Source: Parasalinivibrio latis (lineage in GTDB: Bacteria; Pseudomonadota; Gammaproteobacteria; Enterobacterales; Vibrionaceae). From it: a stretch of 64,000 nucleotides of DNA. Positions 19,001 through 27,914 of this stretch are shown one piece after another (the stretch's first letter is position 1; the number at the start of each line of letters is the position of its first letter). The position numbers were made by a program, and so were the translations under genes. The stretch lies in contig NZ_CP098813.1 of assembly GCF_036825535.1 (NCBI RefSeq), positions 744,001-808,000 of the forward strand, in the 5' to 3' direction. Under the pieces are notes generated by a model. It was not told the DNA's origin. It ran no database searches and saw nothing but the letters and a program-made list of their open reading frames with translations.

Positions 19001-19141
19001 AAAGTTATCACCAAAGCCATTGGTACTGAGATTAAGCGTCATACCAAAGGTGCGTCGCTGCCAGTTCCGTTTGTAACTAAAACCTATGCAGGCTGGTCTC
19101 AGTTTGCCCGAAATTTCGATTTGGGTACGGTAGAGCTTTAA
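16052..19141 (+). CDS. Large exported protein resembling dermonecrotic-toxin translocation region
   Basis: 1029 residues from an ATG with AAAGGAG upstream. A Sec signal peptide (MKKLKKFSYGILSSMVALGMGVTQAV) begins it. Residues about 235-330 (DIYTWPSHNMFFLPH, FFEFNTESEYEAFF, FSLYNLNDGVTYSGVNSALAG) resemble the N-terminal domain of Pseudomonas dermonecrotic-type toxins (DUF6543, recalled). A hydrophobic region at about 372-440 (ILPAALGVAGIAVLPVGGALAEVLAVAGGVATTAVD, then DRTEDKVK) fits the membrane-insertion part of those toxins. The C-terminal 580 residues look beta-rich and Ser/Thr-rich; no catalytic motif was recognised. Single gene with its own terminator. The toxin assignment is tentative; a signal peptide is unusual for that family. 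Confidence 0.55.
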   Translation: MKKLKKFSYGILSSMVALGMGVTQAVEINHDTIEHIYSDGTYNYDFYDGAPSLETHVANAGFGTDFIDLLSQDIMNFDDYINKKISNDLNLDPDKSIKITFKVKNTKRYYDGSWYTDYTWYTHYSKFYSYGDVAARRHHFETPSSSEHPYMVSHSWLLSSDNPTEQTNDFETLNAMNPEPGYDAYIKDLYGSKLGSHLVKLYQNAIRFGLEVAKRAAKSDASKQIATSALSGSAVLEKVDIYTWPSHNMFFLPHSPGGNTGLLFVMGMDQVFFEFNTESEYEAFFRNTDNHPLLKQQFSLYNLNDGVTYSGVNSALAGLNDGSWAISYVRQSARTGYTASQMGTELANALERDNVADADYSSYSNAERDFDVAMEILPAALGVAGIAVLPVGGALAEVLAVAGGVATTAVDSIDASLADRTEDKVKAIKNASLAAVLTAVPATISGAKLAKNITTRTFSLAEHEAIATISGSVAGETTNSIELTTFATNESEPVLTSQETTDPFSILKAKTNQELLLGVPKPTITPSQVDPRGLSYANRIRSAATTHRQNLAVLKPQVTHAYENLSDMAGSVIQGSPVGQPHFMKVNYAGKILTYDLQNEGAVFSSLQESFGVVDRANWKGVIENSIQNLPAGSSVQLGVNLADGLAINWAKSLGIPDTLFQINTGVADSMVAEVEFSHAFDGARTVKLSLTPTTGVKAGVTVGHFSMPIDNSWAGALAMPSLNAGYTRAFTSIATVSDSEFNSAFSALLDGNWNEDVLSKLHFEAVDKERAFEVALNASSNYAAPSTTFIVGPTSGGPSLSPTAGLKIRIPVVSSNSQLTKEVSASLGLGSSTDWQVFSSTASGNSTVSATALSDFATRVQQINSTFDISRQLETLAIERTIRPTNIFGAYTSEFSALGNTTRNKLLNEMLNKLRTASGAHYEMSKKYLSFTLTSNLTDDAVETLKGYYNSYRIQGLTDEAAREKVLKTALDILGDPKANTTKVITKAIGTEIKRHTKGASLPVPFVTKTYAGWSQFARNFDLGTVEL

Positions 19142-19228
19142 ACATCCTTTACTGATCTCTATCGCAGAAATCTCTGCTTGCCTTAGCCGCCTCTTCCAAA
19201 TAAGTAGAAGGGATTGGCGGACTTAAGG

Positions 19229-19256
19229 AAGAGGCTGTCCGCAGCCTCTTTTTTTT
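19229..19256 (+). terminator. Terminator of the toxin-like gene
   Basis: Perfect stem AAGAGGCTG (19229-19237) / CAGCCTCTT (19242-19250), 4-nt loop and T-run to 19256. Confidence 0.9.
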
Positions 19257-19309
19257 GGTATCTGGGGGGCTCTGTAACCAGCAAGGGCGTAAGACAAATA
19301 AGCGCAGGG

Positions 19310-19738
19310 CTACTCCCTCCCTTCCCCGAACTGCGGCAATTCATCAGTAATTTGATACCAGTCGGCTTTGTAGGCAGTGAAAATATGGACATCCGGGCGT
19401 TGGGGGATATCGCTTTCCAAAGTGCCAAGGGCAAATTCGACCAATGAACCGTCTGAGTCAGATGGTTCAAATGTTATGCTGGAGCCGCACTGGCTGCAAA
19501 ATTGGCGGGTTGTGCCGTTGGGGGCAATATAGGCTTTAAGAAGGTGTTCACCGGCAGTCCAGCGGAAGTTTTCGGCTTTGGCTTCTCCGAAAGTGGCAAA
19601 TGCTGCGCCATGAAACTTCCTGCACATAGAGCAGTGGCAATGGCCCATCGCCGGTTCAATTTCCGCAACTTCATACCGGATAGCACCGCAGAGGCATCCG
19701 CCGTGATAGGAATACGTTTTTTCAGGGTGTTCAGCCAT
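19310..19738 (-). CDS. GFA-family zinc protein (CENP-V/GFA fold)
   Basis: 142 residues. The start MAEHPEKTY has GGAG upstream on the minus strand; longer in-frame extensions overlap the hinT promoter and are rejected. Zinc ligands appear as GGCLCG, HCHCSMCRK and FCSQCGS. The family is named after glutathione-dependent formaldehyde-activating enzyme, but most members have no proven reaction. Divergent from hinT. A second GFA protein lies at 60491-60907. Confidence 0.85.
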   Translation of the reverse strand: MAEHPEKTYSYHGGCLCGAIRYEVAEIEPAMGHCHCSMCRKFHGAAFATFGEAKAENFRWTAGEHLLKAYIAPNGTTRQFCSQCGSSITFEPSDSDGSLVEFALGTLESDIPQRPDVHIFTAYKADWYQITDELPQFGEGRE

Positions 19739-19907
19739 GGCGTGCTCCTTTTTATGGTGTTGCGTTGTCCTTGCGTGTTCCAACACTGCAAATATTACCT
19801 CGCCGCAAGTACCGTGCAGTGGCAAGCGTTCCCCTGTCTCGAATCCCGGAGTATGATGGCGTAACGCAAATAAAGAATAACAGGCCGACAACAGGCAAGG
19901 AGACAGG

Positions 19908-20273
19908 ATGAGCACCATCTTCACCAAGATTATTGATCGTGAGATCCCGGCAGATATCGTTTTTGAGGACGACAACGTTCTCGCGTTTCGTGATATCAAC
20001 CCTCAGGCACCGGTTCACGTGCTGATCATCCCTAAAAAATGCATTCCAACCATTAACGACATCCAGCCGGATGATGAAGCGCTGGTAGGCAAGCTGTTTA
20101 CCACTGCGGCTAAACTGGCGAAAGAGTGGGGCGTGGCAGAAGACGGCTACCGCGTGGTGATGAACTGTAATGAATACGCTGGCCAGACGGTATTCCATAT
20201 TCACTTGCACATGCTGGCCGGTAAGCCAATGGGCTGGCCTCCTTACACCGAAACGCTGAAGCAGCCGGTTTAA
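19908..20273 (+). CDS. hinT: HIT-family purine nucleoside phosphoramidase HinT
   Basis: 121 residues, full length. The histidine triad is HIHLHML, preceded by NEYAGQTVF and followed by AGKPMGWPP as in bacterial HinT. The N-terminal FTKIIDREIPADIVFEDDNVLAFRD is the family signature. It hydrolyses adenosine 5'-phosphoramidates in the cytoplasm. RBS AAGGAG lies upstream; a terminator follows. Confidence 0.95.
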   Translation: MSTIFTKIIDREIPADIVFEDDNVLAFRDINPQAPVHVLIIPKKCIPTINDIQPDDEALVGKLFTTAAKLAKEWGVAEDGYRVVMNCNEYAGQTVFHIHLHMLAGKPMGWPPYTETLKQPV

Positions 20274-20300
20274 GGTCTAAAATACGGCTAAGCTCCAGAT

Positions 20301-20332
20301 AAAGGGTAACTGAGGTTGCCCTTTGTTCTTTT
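20301..20332 (+). terminator. Terminator after hinT
   Basis: Stem AAAGGGTAAC (20301-20310) / GTTGCCCTTT (20315-20324) with one T-G pair and a 4-nt loop, followed by a T-rich tail. Confidence 0.75.
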
Positions 20333-20368
20333 CAGGCTTCCAAAAACATCAACCATTAAGGAACCCTC

Positions 20369-22219
20369 ATGTCAGCCACCCAATTTCTCAACGAACTGAA
20401 TGCCAGCTACCTTGCCATTCACCGCACCAAGGAAGATTTATTCTGGGATACCTACATGGGCACCAGTGATGACCATGCCGGTGCGGCAGAGGCGCAGACC
20501 CGCTGGACAGACTTCCTGAGCGATGCCTCACGGATTGCGGAAATCAAGGCACAGATTGAAGCGGCCGGTTCCATCAGCGATGCCGATGTAAAGCAGGCCA
20601 CACTTACTGGCCTCAAAGGCTGGCTGGCCACCTTTGAAGCTCATGCGATTGAAGCGGAAGAAGCGCGCAGGCTAAAAGCGGAACTCATTAAGTTCGAGGC
20701 AGCGCTTTTTGAGAAAAAACAGAACCATGTGATGACGTTTGTTGATGAACATGGTGAAACCGTAGAGGGTTCGTTGCCGGTTTTGGGGGCGGCAATCCGT
20801 ACCAATGACCAGGAAGCGGTTCGCCAGTCTGCCCACAAGGCGTTTCTCGATCTGGAACAGTGGCTGCTGCAAAATGGTTTCCTGGAACTGGTTAAGCTCC
20901 GCAACCGCTTTGCGCGCTCACTCGGGTACAAAAACTTCTTCGATTACTCGGTGGTAAAAACCGAGCAGATGACCACGGAGCAACTGTTTACCATACTTGA
21001 TGATTTTGAGCAGCGTACCCGGGATTCTCACCTGCAGAGCCTGAAAAATCTAGCTACAGAAAAAGGTGAGGATGCGCTGTCCGGCCACAACTTTATCTTC
21101 TCCTTCGCCGGGGATGTGATGCGTGACCTCGACCCTTATGTCCCGTTTTCCCAATCCCTGCGTCGTTGGATCGAGTCATTTGGCCGCCTGAACATTGATT
21201 ATTCCGGTGCTGACCTGACGCTGGATCTTCTCGATCGCAAGGGAAAATACCAGAACGGTTTCTGTCACGGACCGGTACCGGCTTTCTATGACCGGGGGGA
21301 TTGGGTTGCTGCCAAGGTGAATTTCACCAGCAACGCCAAACCGGATCAGGTGGGAAGTGGCTATGACGGCATCAATACCCTGTTCCATGAAGGTGGGCAC
21401 GCGGCACACTTTGCCAATGTGAAAATGAATGCGCCGTGTTTTTCGCAAGAGTTTGCGCCAACATCAATGGCCTATGCTGAAACCCAGTCGATGTTCTGTG
21501 ACAGCCTGCTGACCGATGCCGACTGGCTGAAGTTGTACGCACTGGATGCCGAGGGTAACCCGGTACCGGATGCGGTTATCCAGGCGATGGTAAACAGCCG
21601 CCAGCCATTTAAAGCCTACGAAGAGCGCAGCATTTTGGTGGTGCCCTACTTTGAGCGGGCGCTGTACCAATTGAGCGATGAAGAACTGACACCGGAGCGT
21701 GTAACAAAACTGGCTCGCGATACGGAAAAATCCATCCTTGGCCTGGCATGCAGCCCGCGTCCGCTGATGGCGATTCCGCACCTGTTATCAGATGAGGCGG
21801 CCTGTTCTTATCAGGGCTACCTGCTGGCACATATGGCGGTATACCAGACCCGGGCATACTTTACCGAGAAGTTTGGTTTCCTGACCGATAACCCGGAAAT
21901 TGGCCCATTGCTGGCCAAACACTACTGGAATCCGGGCAACAGCCTTTCCCACAACGAGACAATTGAGAGCCTCACCGGTGAAGGCTTTAACGCCAAGTAC
22001 CTTGCCGATGTGTGCAACCTTTCTCCAGAAGACGCCTGGGCTAGCCAGAAACAGAAGATTGACGCACTGGCAAGTCGGGAACAGGCAGAGCCTGCGCCGC
22101 TGAATGCCACAATCCGAGTGGTGGACGGAGACAGGGAACTGGCATCAAACCGGGCGTCGTCCGATGATGAAATGTGCGCGGCATTTGAAGGATATATTGC
22201 ACAGACGTACGGCAGATAG
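20369..22219 (+). CDS. M3-family oligopeptidase
   Basis: 616-residue zinc metallopeptidase. The HExxH zinc motif is in TLFHEGGHAAHFANV, with the downstream glutamate helix at SMAYAETQSMFCDSLL. The substrate-loop region YDGINTLFH and the GNSLSHNETIESLTGEGF C-terminal segment fit thimet/oligoendopeptidase-type enzymes. No signal peptide, so it is cytoplasmic and likely degrades peptides. RBS AAGGAACC precedes the ATG. Own terminator downstream. Confidence 0.88.
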   Translation: MSATQFLNELNASYLAIHRTKEDLFWDTYMGTSDDHAGAAEAQTRWTDFLSDASRIAEIKAQIEAAGSISDADVKQATLTGLKGWLATFEAHAIEAEEARRLKAELIKFEAALFEKKQNHVMTFVDEHGETVEGSLPVLGAAIRTNDQEAVRQSAHKAFLDLEQWLLQNGFLELVKLRNRFARSLGYKNFFDYSVVKTEQMTTEQLFTILDDFEQRTRDSHLQSLKNLATEKGEDALSGHNFIFSFAGDVMRDLDPYVPFSQSLRRWIESFGRLNIDYSGADLTLDLLDRKGKYQNGFCHGPVPAFYDRGDWVAAKVNFTSNAKPDQVGSGYDGINTLFHEGGHAAHFANVKMNAPCFSQEFAPTSMAYAETQSMFCDSLLTDADWLKLYALDAEGNPVPDAVIQAMVNSRQPFKAYEERSILVVPYFERALYQLSDEELTPERVTKLARDTEKSILGLACSPRPLMAIPHLLSDEAACSYQGYLLAHMAVYQTRAYFTEKFGFLTDNPEIGPLLAKHYWNPGNSLSHNETIESLTGEGFNAKYLADVCNLSPEDAWASQKQKIDALASREQAEPAPLNATIRVVDGDRELASNRASSDDEMCAAFEGYIAQTYGR

Positions 22220-22252
22220 CCTCTACCGGGTTAACATCGCTGCGAAATACAA

Positions 22253-22277
22253 AAGTCGGATGGAATCCGGCTTTTTT
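22253..22277 (+). terminator. Terminator after the M3 peptidase gene
   Basis: Stem AAGTCGGAT / ATCCGGCTT with a 3-nt loop and one T-G pair, followed by six T. Confidence 0.82.
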
Positions 22278-22379
22278 ACGTTATTGAGCCGGAACGTAAT
22301 TAACGGCAAATGAACCCCTCGCCGCGTTGAGGTGTATCTGATACGGTAAACACGTCTTTAACGGTAAAAGGATCTTCCC

Positions 22380-24182
22380 GTGACTGAAGCCTCCCGCGCA
22401 GCGACCCCGACTGTCCTGAAATGGATTGGCACATTCCTCCGGCCTTACCGACAGCAAGTGGTGGCCGCCATTGCCTTTCTGTTTATCGGCTCCCTTGCGT
22501 GGCTGGCACTGGGGCAGGGTGTCAGGCTGATGGTGGATGAAGGCTTTCTCTCGGGCAGTACCGAGCGCCTGAACCAGATTGTGCTGTTTATTCTGGGTAT
22601 CACTTTACTGAGTGGAGCCGCTACATTTTGCCGTTTTTACCTGATGAGCTGGCTGGGGGAGAGGGTGAGTGCCGACATCCGGCTTCGTGTTTACCACCAG
22701 CTATTGCAGCTTTCCCCGGCGTTCTTTGCCCGTGAGCGTACCGGCGAGGTAATCAGCCGCTTTACCGCAGATACCACCCTTTTGCAGACCGTGGTCGGCT
22801 CCAACCTTTCCATGGCCTTACGCTCTGGGGTGTCGGTTATCGGCGGGATGGTGATGATGGGCTTTACCAGCCTGAAACTGACCGGCCTTGTGTTGCTTGC
22901 AGTGCCTTTGGTGCTTGTGCCGGTTGGCGTACTCGGGCGTAAGGTGCGTCGCCTTGCCCGGGCGAGCCAGGACAAGGTGGCCGACCTTGGCGCGCATGTC
23001 GATGAATCCCTCCACGAAATCCGCACTGTACAGTCTTACGGCCATGAATCCCGGGATAACAAGGTGTTTGCCAGCCGGGTGGAAGATGTTATGGAAGCCG
23101 CCCGGGGCCGGATCCGTTACCGGGCAATGCTGATTGCGTCAGTCATGCTGCTCAGTATTGTTGCCATTGTGCTGGTGACCTGGGTCGGGGCGCACAGTGT
23201 GATGGGGGGAACGCTTTCTGCCGGTGAGCTCTCCGCCTTTATGTTTTATGCCGTGCTGGTCGCCGGTGGCGTCGCAACCATCAGTGAAGTGATTGGGGAT
23301 ATCCAGCGTGCAGCGGGGGCAACCGAGCGGCTTATTGAACTCTCTGAAACGCAGCCGGATATTGTTGACCCCGTGCTTCCCAAATCCTTGCCGACGCCGG
23401 TTCGGGGAGAAATCTCATTTGATCAGGTTGAGTTTGCCTATCCCGGTGAGAAGGAAGCCCCGGTATTCCATCAGCTATCCTTCGATATCCGGCCGGGTGA
23501 AAGGGTTGCACTGGTGGGGCCTAGTGGTGCAGGTAAAAGTACGGTGTTTGCGTTGTTGCAGCGCTTCTTTGAACCGCAGGGCGGGGAGATTTCCTTGGAG
23601 GGCAAGCCGGTCGATTCCGTCTCCCTTGAAGAGCTCCGCAAGCAATTTGCCCTGGTGCCGCAGGAGTCAGTGATTTTTGCTACTTCTGTTTTGGAAAACG
23701 TGCGCTATGGCCGCCCGGATGCAACCGAAGCAGAAGTCGAGGAGGCGTGCCGTGCCGCCCGGGCTGATGAATTTATCCGGGAATTGCCAGATGGATACCA
23801 GACACAACTGGGTGAGCGCGGGGTCAGGTTGTCCGGCGGGCAGAAACAGCGTATCGCCATTGCCCGGGCTATCCTTGCTGACCGCCCGGTGCTATTGCTG
23901 GATGAGGCAACCAGCGCGCTGGATGCGGTGAGTGAACACCACGTTAAACAGGCACTGGATACGCTGATGGAAGGCAAGACCACCCTGATTATCGCCCACC
24001 GGTTGGCAACCGTGGTAAATGCCGACCGAATTCTGGTGCTGAACCGGGGCCAGCTTGTTGCCAGTGGTACACACGATGAACTGATGGACAGCAGCCCGCT
24101 ATACCGGGAATTTGCGACCCTTCAGTTGGTCGATGGGGGCATGCGAACATCGGGTGACGGTTTAAGGCTTTCGGGCAGTTAG
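22380..24182 (+). CDS. MsbA-like ABC exporter (membrane and ATPase domains fused)
   Basis: 600-residue half-transporter. The N-terminal ~330 residues hold six helices of the ABC exporter fold (coupling-helix motifs ERVSADIRLRVYHQLLQL and ARERTGEVISRFT). The ATPase follows: Walker A GPSGAGKST, signature LSGGQKQR, Walker B PVLLLDEATSALD, H-loop AHRLATV. The start is GTG with AAAAGGATC upstream. It would act as a homodimer; related proteins move lipids or drugs. It is probably not the housekeeping msbA, since no lpxK is adjacent. Substrate unknown. Confidence 0.88.
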   Translation: MTEASRAATPTVLKWIGTFLRPYRQQVVAAIAFLFIGSLAWLALGQGVRLMVDEGFLSGSTERLNQIVLFILGITLLSGAATFCRFYLMSWLGERVSADIRLRVYHQLLQLSPAFFARERTGEVISRFTADTTLLQTVVGSNLSMALRSGVSVIGGMVMMGFTSLKLTGLVLLAVPLVLVPVGVLGRKVRRLARASQDKVADLGAHVDESLHEIRTVQSYGHESRDNKVFASRVEDVMEAARGRIRYRAMLIASVMLLSIVAIVLVTWVGAHSVMGGTLSAGELSAFMFYAVLVAGGVATISEVIGDIQRAAGATERLIELSETQPDIVDPVLPKSLPTPVRGEISFDQVEFAYPGEKEAPVFHQLSFDIRPGERVALVGPSGAGKSTVFALLQRFFEPQGGEISLEGKPVDSVSLEELRKQFALVPQESVIFATSVLENVRYGRPDATEAEVEEACRAARADEFIRELPDGYQTQLGERGVRLSGGQKQRIAIARAILADRPVLLLDEATSALDAVSEHHVKQALDTLMEGKTTLIIAHRLATVVNADRILVLNRGQLVASGTHDELMDSSPLYREFATLQLVDGGMRTSGDGLRLSGS

Positions 24183-24335
24183 CCTCCAGCGTTCATTACT
24201 GCCAAATTTGTGGGGCGCATGTTCTCGGAACTACGCCCCTTTCTACGCCCATATTTCCCTTCTTGAAGATGATTTTTCCTTTCCCGGTTTGGCGAAAAAT
24301 AGAACGGTCGAAAATCCCTACAAAAAGGAAATAAT

Positions 24336-26336
24336 ATGAAAAAAGGACATCTTGCCCTGGCGATAGCCGCCTGTTTTGCCGGGCTCACGGCCTCCGTTTC
24401 CGCCGCGCCACTTACCGAAGCGCAACGTTGCGAAGCCCCTTTCCAACAAAAAGCTAACGACCTGCGTATCTACCAAGTAATGGTTGAGAGTTTTGTGGAT
24501 GGCGACCCAAGTATTGGTCACGGCACCGGCTACGGTACCAGTCACCACAACGGTGACCTGCAGGGTGTGATTGATTCGCTCGATTACATCAAATCGCTGG
24601 GAATGAATGCGATCTGGCTGACGCCGGTCTTCCATTCCATCCCGGTCGAAGGGCAGAACCACTGGGCTGACAGGCTGGATGCCACCGGCTATTTTGCCAG
24701 TGACTATTTCAGTATCGACCCGCGCTTCGGAACGCTGGAAAAAGCCAAAGAGCTGGTGGACAAAGCCCATGCTAAAGGGCTGTACGTGTTCTTTGACGGT
24801 GTATTCGGCCACCACAAAGGCAACGTGAAGCCTTCCCCGTCCGGCTTGTTACCCGCAGGGGAAAGTAACCCGGTCAGTTACCCGGAAAGCCTCGCATTTT
24901 ACAAAGAGGTGGCAACCTGGTGGGTGAAAGAGCTGGGTATCGACGGCTGGCGACTGGATCAGGCCTATCAAGTACCGGTGGAATACTGGCAGGAAATCCG
25001 TAGTGCTGTCGAACAAGCCAGCCAGTCCGTTACCTACAAAAATCCAGAGGGCGAAAATGTCCACCCGCTGGGTTATATGGTGGCGGAAATCTGGAACAAC
25101 GAAATCACTATTACCGGAACGGGTTATGGCAGCGATGATCAGCCTGCGTTGTGCTCAGCGTTTGACTTCCCGATGCGATACCGGGTGCTGGAAACCTTTG
25201 CAGTTAATGAAAGTGGTGTGGGCGGCCGGGGCGGTGACTGGCTCTCAGAAGGGATGGATCTTCACAGCGTTTACCCGGCGCACGCCCAGCCAAACCTGAT
25301 GCTGGCAAACCATGATGTACTGCGCCCCGGCGATCTGTTGCAGCGCGGAAACATTGCTAACCCAGACGATGCAGAATACTGGCAAAGGCTGCGTGCGGCC
25401 TATTCATTCCTCGGTGCTTACACCGGCCCGATAACCCTGTACTACGGTGAAGAAATCGGTGATGAAGTGCCGGAATTTGCACAGAAGTGGGACAAGGACA
25501 ACTGTGCCATCCAGGGTTACTGCGATGACCACGTATCCCGCACCAGTGCCCGTATTGACGGGGTGACAGCGGAGCTGAACCCGGATCAGGCAGCGTTCAA
25601 AACCTATATCGCAGATCTGATGAAGCTCCGCGAGAAACACAACGCACTTTCCGAAGGCCAGAGAACGGCGGTTGTCGCGGAGAAAGGGCTCTATGTAGAT
25701 CACAAGGCATCACCGGGTGAGTCGCTGCTTTATGCGGTCAGTACGCAAAAAGGTGCTCAGACGCTGGCGCTGACCGAAACACAGGCAGGTTCATCAGGCG
25801 TGCTGAGAGACCTGCTATCCGGGGAGCAGTTTGAGCCGGTAAGCGGGAAATACACCATCCCAATGAAAGGCTGGCAGGCGCGTTACCTGCTTATTGAAAA
25901 GCCGGGCAAACTCACGGTGGCGGACAAAGCCAAGCAGACCCTGACCGGTGACGGCTTCCTGGCCCAGTGTGATAACCCGGTGGTTGAGGGTAAACAGCCA
26001 CAGCAGGAGACACTTTACGTAGTGGGGGATTTTGCCGATTCCGGGTGGAAGCATATCGCTTCACGCCAGTTCAGCTATCGCGGCAATAACACCTACCAGG
26101 CCGTGATCGACGAAAACGCCGGTGCCTACAAAATGCAGTTTGCAGCGAGCAGCTGGAACCCGCAATTTACGGCAGACGGCCTTACTCTAAAGCCAACGGA
26201 AACCGGTATCCTGAAAAAAGGCGGATACGGGCAGGATACAGCAGTAACCCTGCCGGAAAGTGGCCGCTATGTGTGGAACCTGCAATTTACGGACACCGGC
26301 CTGCCGAAACATATATCGGTGTTTAAGTGTCAGTAA
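24336..26336 (+). CDS. Exported GH13 alpha-amylase-family protein
   Basis: 666 residues. A signal peptide (MKKGHLALAIAACFAGLTASVSA) directs it to the periplasm or outside. GH13 regions: region I-like GMNAIWLTPVF, nucleophile Asp in IDGWRLDQAYQVP, acid/base Glu in VAEIWNNE, third Asp in LMLANHDVLRPG. A C-terminal beta domain from about residue 555 (TLYVVGDFADSGWKHIASRQF, MQFAASSWNPQFTADG) resembles pullulanase-associated or starch-binding modules. Likely hydrolyses alpha-1,4-glucans. Preceded by AAAAAGGAAAT as RBS; ends at a bidirectional terminator. Confidence 0.9.
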   Translation: MKKGHLALAIAACFAGLTASVSAAPLTEAQRCEAPFQQKANDLRIYQVMVESFVDGDPSIGHGTGYGTSHHNGDLQGVIDSLDYIKSLGMNAIWLTPVFHSIPVEGQNHWADRLDATGYFASDYFSIDPRFGTLEKAKELVDKAHAKGLYVFFDGVFGHHKGNVKPSPSGLLPAGESNPVSYPESLAFYKEVATWWVKELGIDGWRLDQAYQVPVEYWQEIRSAVEQASQSVTYKNPEGENVHPLGYMVAEIWNNEITITGTGYGSDDQPALCSAFDFPMRYRVLETFAVNESGVGGRGGDWLSEGMDLHSVYPAHAQPNLMLANHDVLRPGDLLQRGNIANPDDAEYWQRLRAAYSFLGAYTGPITLYYGEEIGDEVPEFAQKWDKDNCAIQGYCDDHVSRTSARIDGVTAELNPDQAAFKTYIADLMKLREKHNALSEGQRTAVVAEKGLYVDHKASPGESLLYAVSTQKGAQTLALTETQAGSSGVLRDLLSGEQFEPVSGKYTIPMKGWQARYLLIEKPGKLTVADKAKQTLTGDGFLAQCDNPVVEGKQPQQETLYVVGDFADSGWKHIASRQFSYRGNNTYQAVIDENAGAYKMQFAASSWNPQFTADGLTLKPTETGILKKGGYGQDTAVTLPESGRYVWNLQFTDTGLPKHISVFKCQ

Positions 26337-26344
26337 CTGTTGAA

Positions 26345-26370
26345 AGAAAAGGGCAATATTGCCCTTTTCT
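26345..26370. terminator. Bidirectional terminator between amylase and UDG-like genes
   Basis: Perfect 26-bp palindrome AGAAAAGGGCAAT / ATTGCCCTTTTCT whose arms supply T-rich tails in both directions. Confidence 0.88.
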
Positions 26371-27114
26371 TTAATCATTTATTCCAATCGATTCTGCCCA
26401 ACTCAGGTTGATACACTCCTTCATAGCAATCCAATCCATGGTTATTTCTGCTAACGATTTTTGTCCCTCACCCCTTATATGTGACTGTGCATATACGATG
26501 GAACATTCACCGGATGGTAGTGGGATTTGAAAAGGGTTGTTTATGGCTTCCTCCAGTGTTTCTGCTAAGGGCAAGCCCTTTGATTTTGCCAGTGCGTTGT
26601 AAACGTTCAGTCCCATGGCGATAACCAGTTTCGGCTGGATAGCTTTGATTTGCGGCAGTGCAAAATCCAATGCGGAATTGATCAGGAGTTTTTCTGGGAT
26701 AGTGGTACAAAATGCCCCCGGCTTTACGAACGGAAAAAGTGTTGTACAAAAGGTGTCACAAAGGTGGATTTGAAAATGTGTGTTCAACAGTTTTTCAAGC
26801 ATGTCCTGCGTTGGCAGTGCAGGATCCAGTCCGTGACGGACAAGTGCAGGAACTAAGGGACCTGAGAGGTGTTCATCCGGACACCAGTCCTTCAGAATGA
26901 TCATTACATCTGCATTCAAGTTGCTGGCCGATTTCGTATAGGGAGATACCCATTCGCATTCATATATCGAACCATGGTACTCGCCAATGCTGTGGTAGCC
27001 TGCCGGAATAAGGTATCGGCGTTTACGGGCAAGCCTGATAAGTTTGCGGTATTTATCTGCGGTTGTGAGTCGGTCTGTCAGTTGGCTGGAAATGTTGAAT
27101 GTATTTTGGAGCAT
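26371..27114 (-). CDS. Uracil-DNA glycosylase superfamily-like protein
   Basis: 247 residues from the chosen ATG (MLQNTFNISS); a 22-codon longer form is possible and neither start has a clear RBS. UDG-fold features: motif-I-like DVMIILKDWCPDE, then FPFVKPGAF, the helix ALPQIKAIQPKLVIAMGLNVYNAL, and AQSHIRGEGQKSLAEI where canonical enzymes carry the HPS/HPxR loop. The catalytic positions differ from classical UDG, so glycosylase activity is uncertain. Orphan gene next to a gene-poor stretch. Confidence 0.6.
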   Translation of the reverse strand: MLQNTFNISSQLTDRLTTADKYRKLIRLARKRRYLIPAGYHSIGEYHGSIYECEWVSPYTKSASNLNADVMIILKDWCPDEHLSGPLVPALVRHGLDPALPTQDMLEKLLNTHFQIHLCDTFCTTLFPFVKPGAFCTTIPEKLLINSALDFALPQIKAIQPKLVIAMGLNVYNALAKSKGLPLAETLEEAINNPFQIPLPSGECSIVYAQSHIRGEGQKSLAEITMDWIAMKECINLSWAESIGIND

Positions 27115-27914
27115 GTTTAACGGATTACCTGAAATATAAAACCGAAAACCTGGAGAAAAGGAAACCGGGTAAGAAGGCATGCACAGACCGGTTTGCTGAG
27201 GTTCAGCTTCTATTTGGCTTTGATGAAACCAACGATGGTTTTAATACCTTCTTCGGTTTTCATTTTCGCCACTCTTTAGCTTTTGCCCGGGAGTGTGCAT
27301 GGTGTCGATTACGTGTAGGGTGGGGTTTGCCTGTCAGCAGTTGAAGTCGGTGCTATCGTTAGAACTTTCCATAACCAAAATCGCCTGGAAGCAGACAAGG
27401 CTGAGTTACCCCCACATTAGGAGACCGGGCGAATTTAGCCCAAAGCGGTTGCAGGTGGGAACAGTTCATCGTTGGCAAGGGCAACGGCTCTAAGCCAGTG
27501 AATGCCATATTGTGAATATAAAATAAACATAGTCTTGAGATGTTGACCGTACCGGAAATTATGCAGAACGGTAAATCTGAGCGTCGTACAGAATTATGAT
27601 TTTGAAAATATATGCCAAATAGCATTTGGCTTTTTTTCTAAAATACATAAATTGAGTGAATTTGCTATCGCGGAATGTTAATTAAGGGCGTGACTATCAA
27701 TAGTTGTCTGGGGTATGCATGTTTAAAATCTATATTAACAATATGATTAATATGGATAAAAACACAATGCTATCAAAAATGGAAAGAATGGTTCCATATT
27801 TATAGGGTTACCCCGAGAATCTGTACCGAGATGCCAGACGTTTTTACTCGTTCACCGAAGCACAGCGGTACTGCTTACACGGTGGAACGAGAATATGCGT
27901 AGGGAAATGTAAAA
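27115..27914. other. Gene-poor stretch
   Basis: About 800 bp. Short frames are present on both strands but none has a good RBS, a recognised family or coding-like composition. The part from 27600 to 27810 is AT-rich. No repeat, tRNA or terminator was recognised; it may be a decayed region. Confidence 0.5.

Noticed and set aside
27190..27260. Minus-strand peptide MKTEEGIKTIVGFIKAK
   Set aside because: Only 17 codons with a marginal RBS and no context.
27359..27625. 88-codon minus-strand frame
   Set aside because: No RBS and no recognisable domain; codon use not coding-like.
27719..27805. 28-codon plus-strand frame MFKIYINNMINMDKN...
   Set aside because: Weak RBS, AT-rich low-complexity composition and no family match; likely chance.
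27829..27900. Short frame starting MPDVFTRSPK
   Set aside because: No RBS and no similarity known; too short to support.
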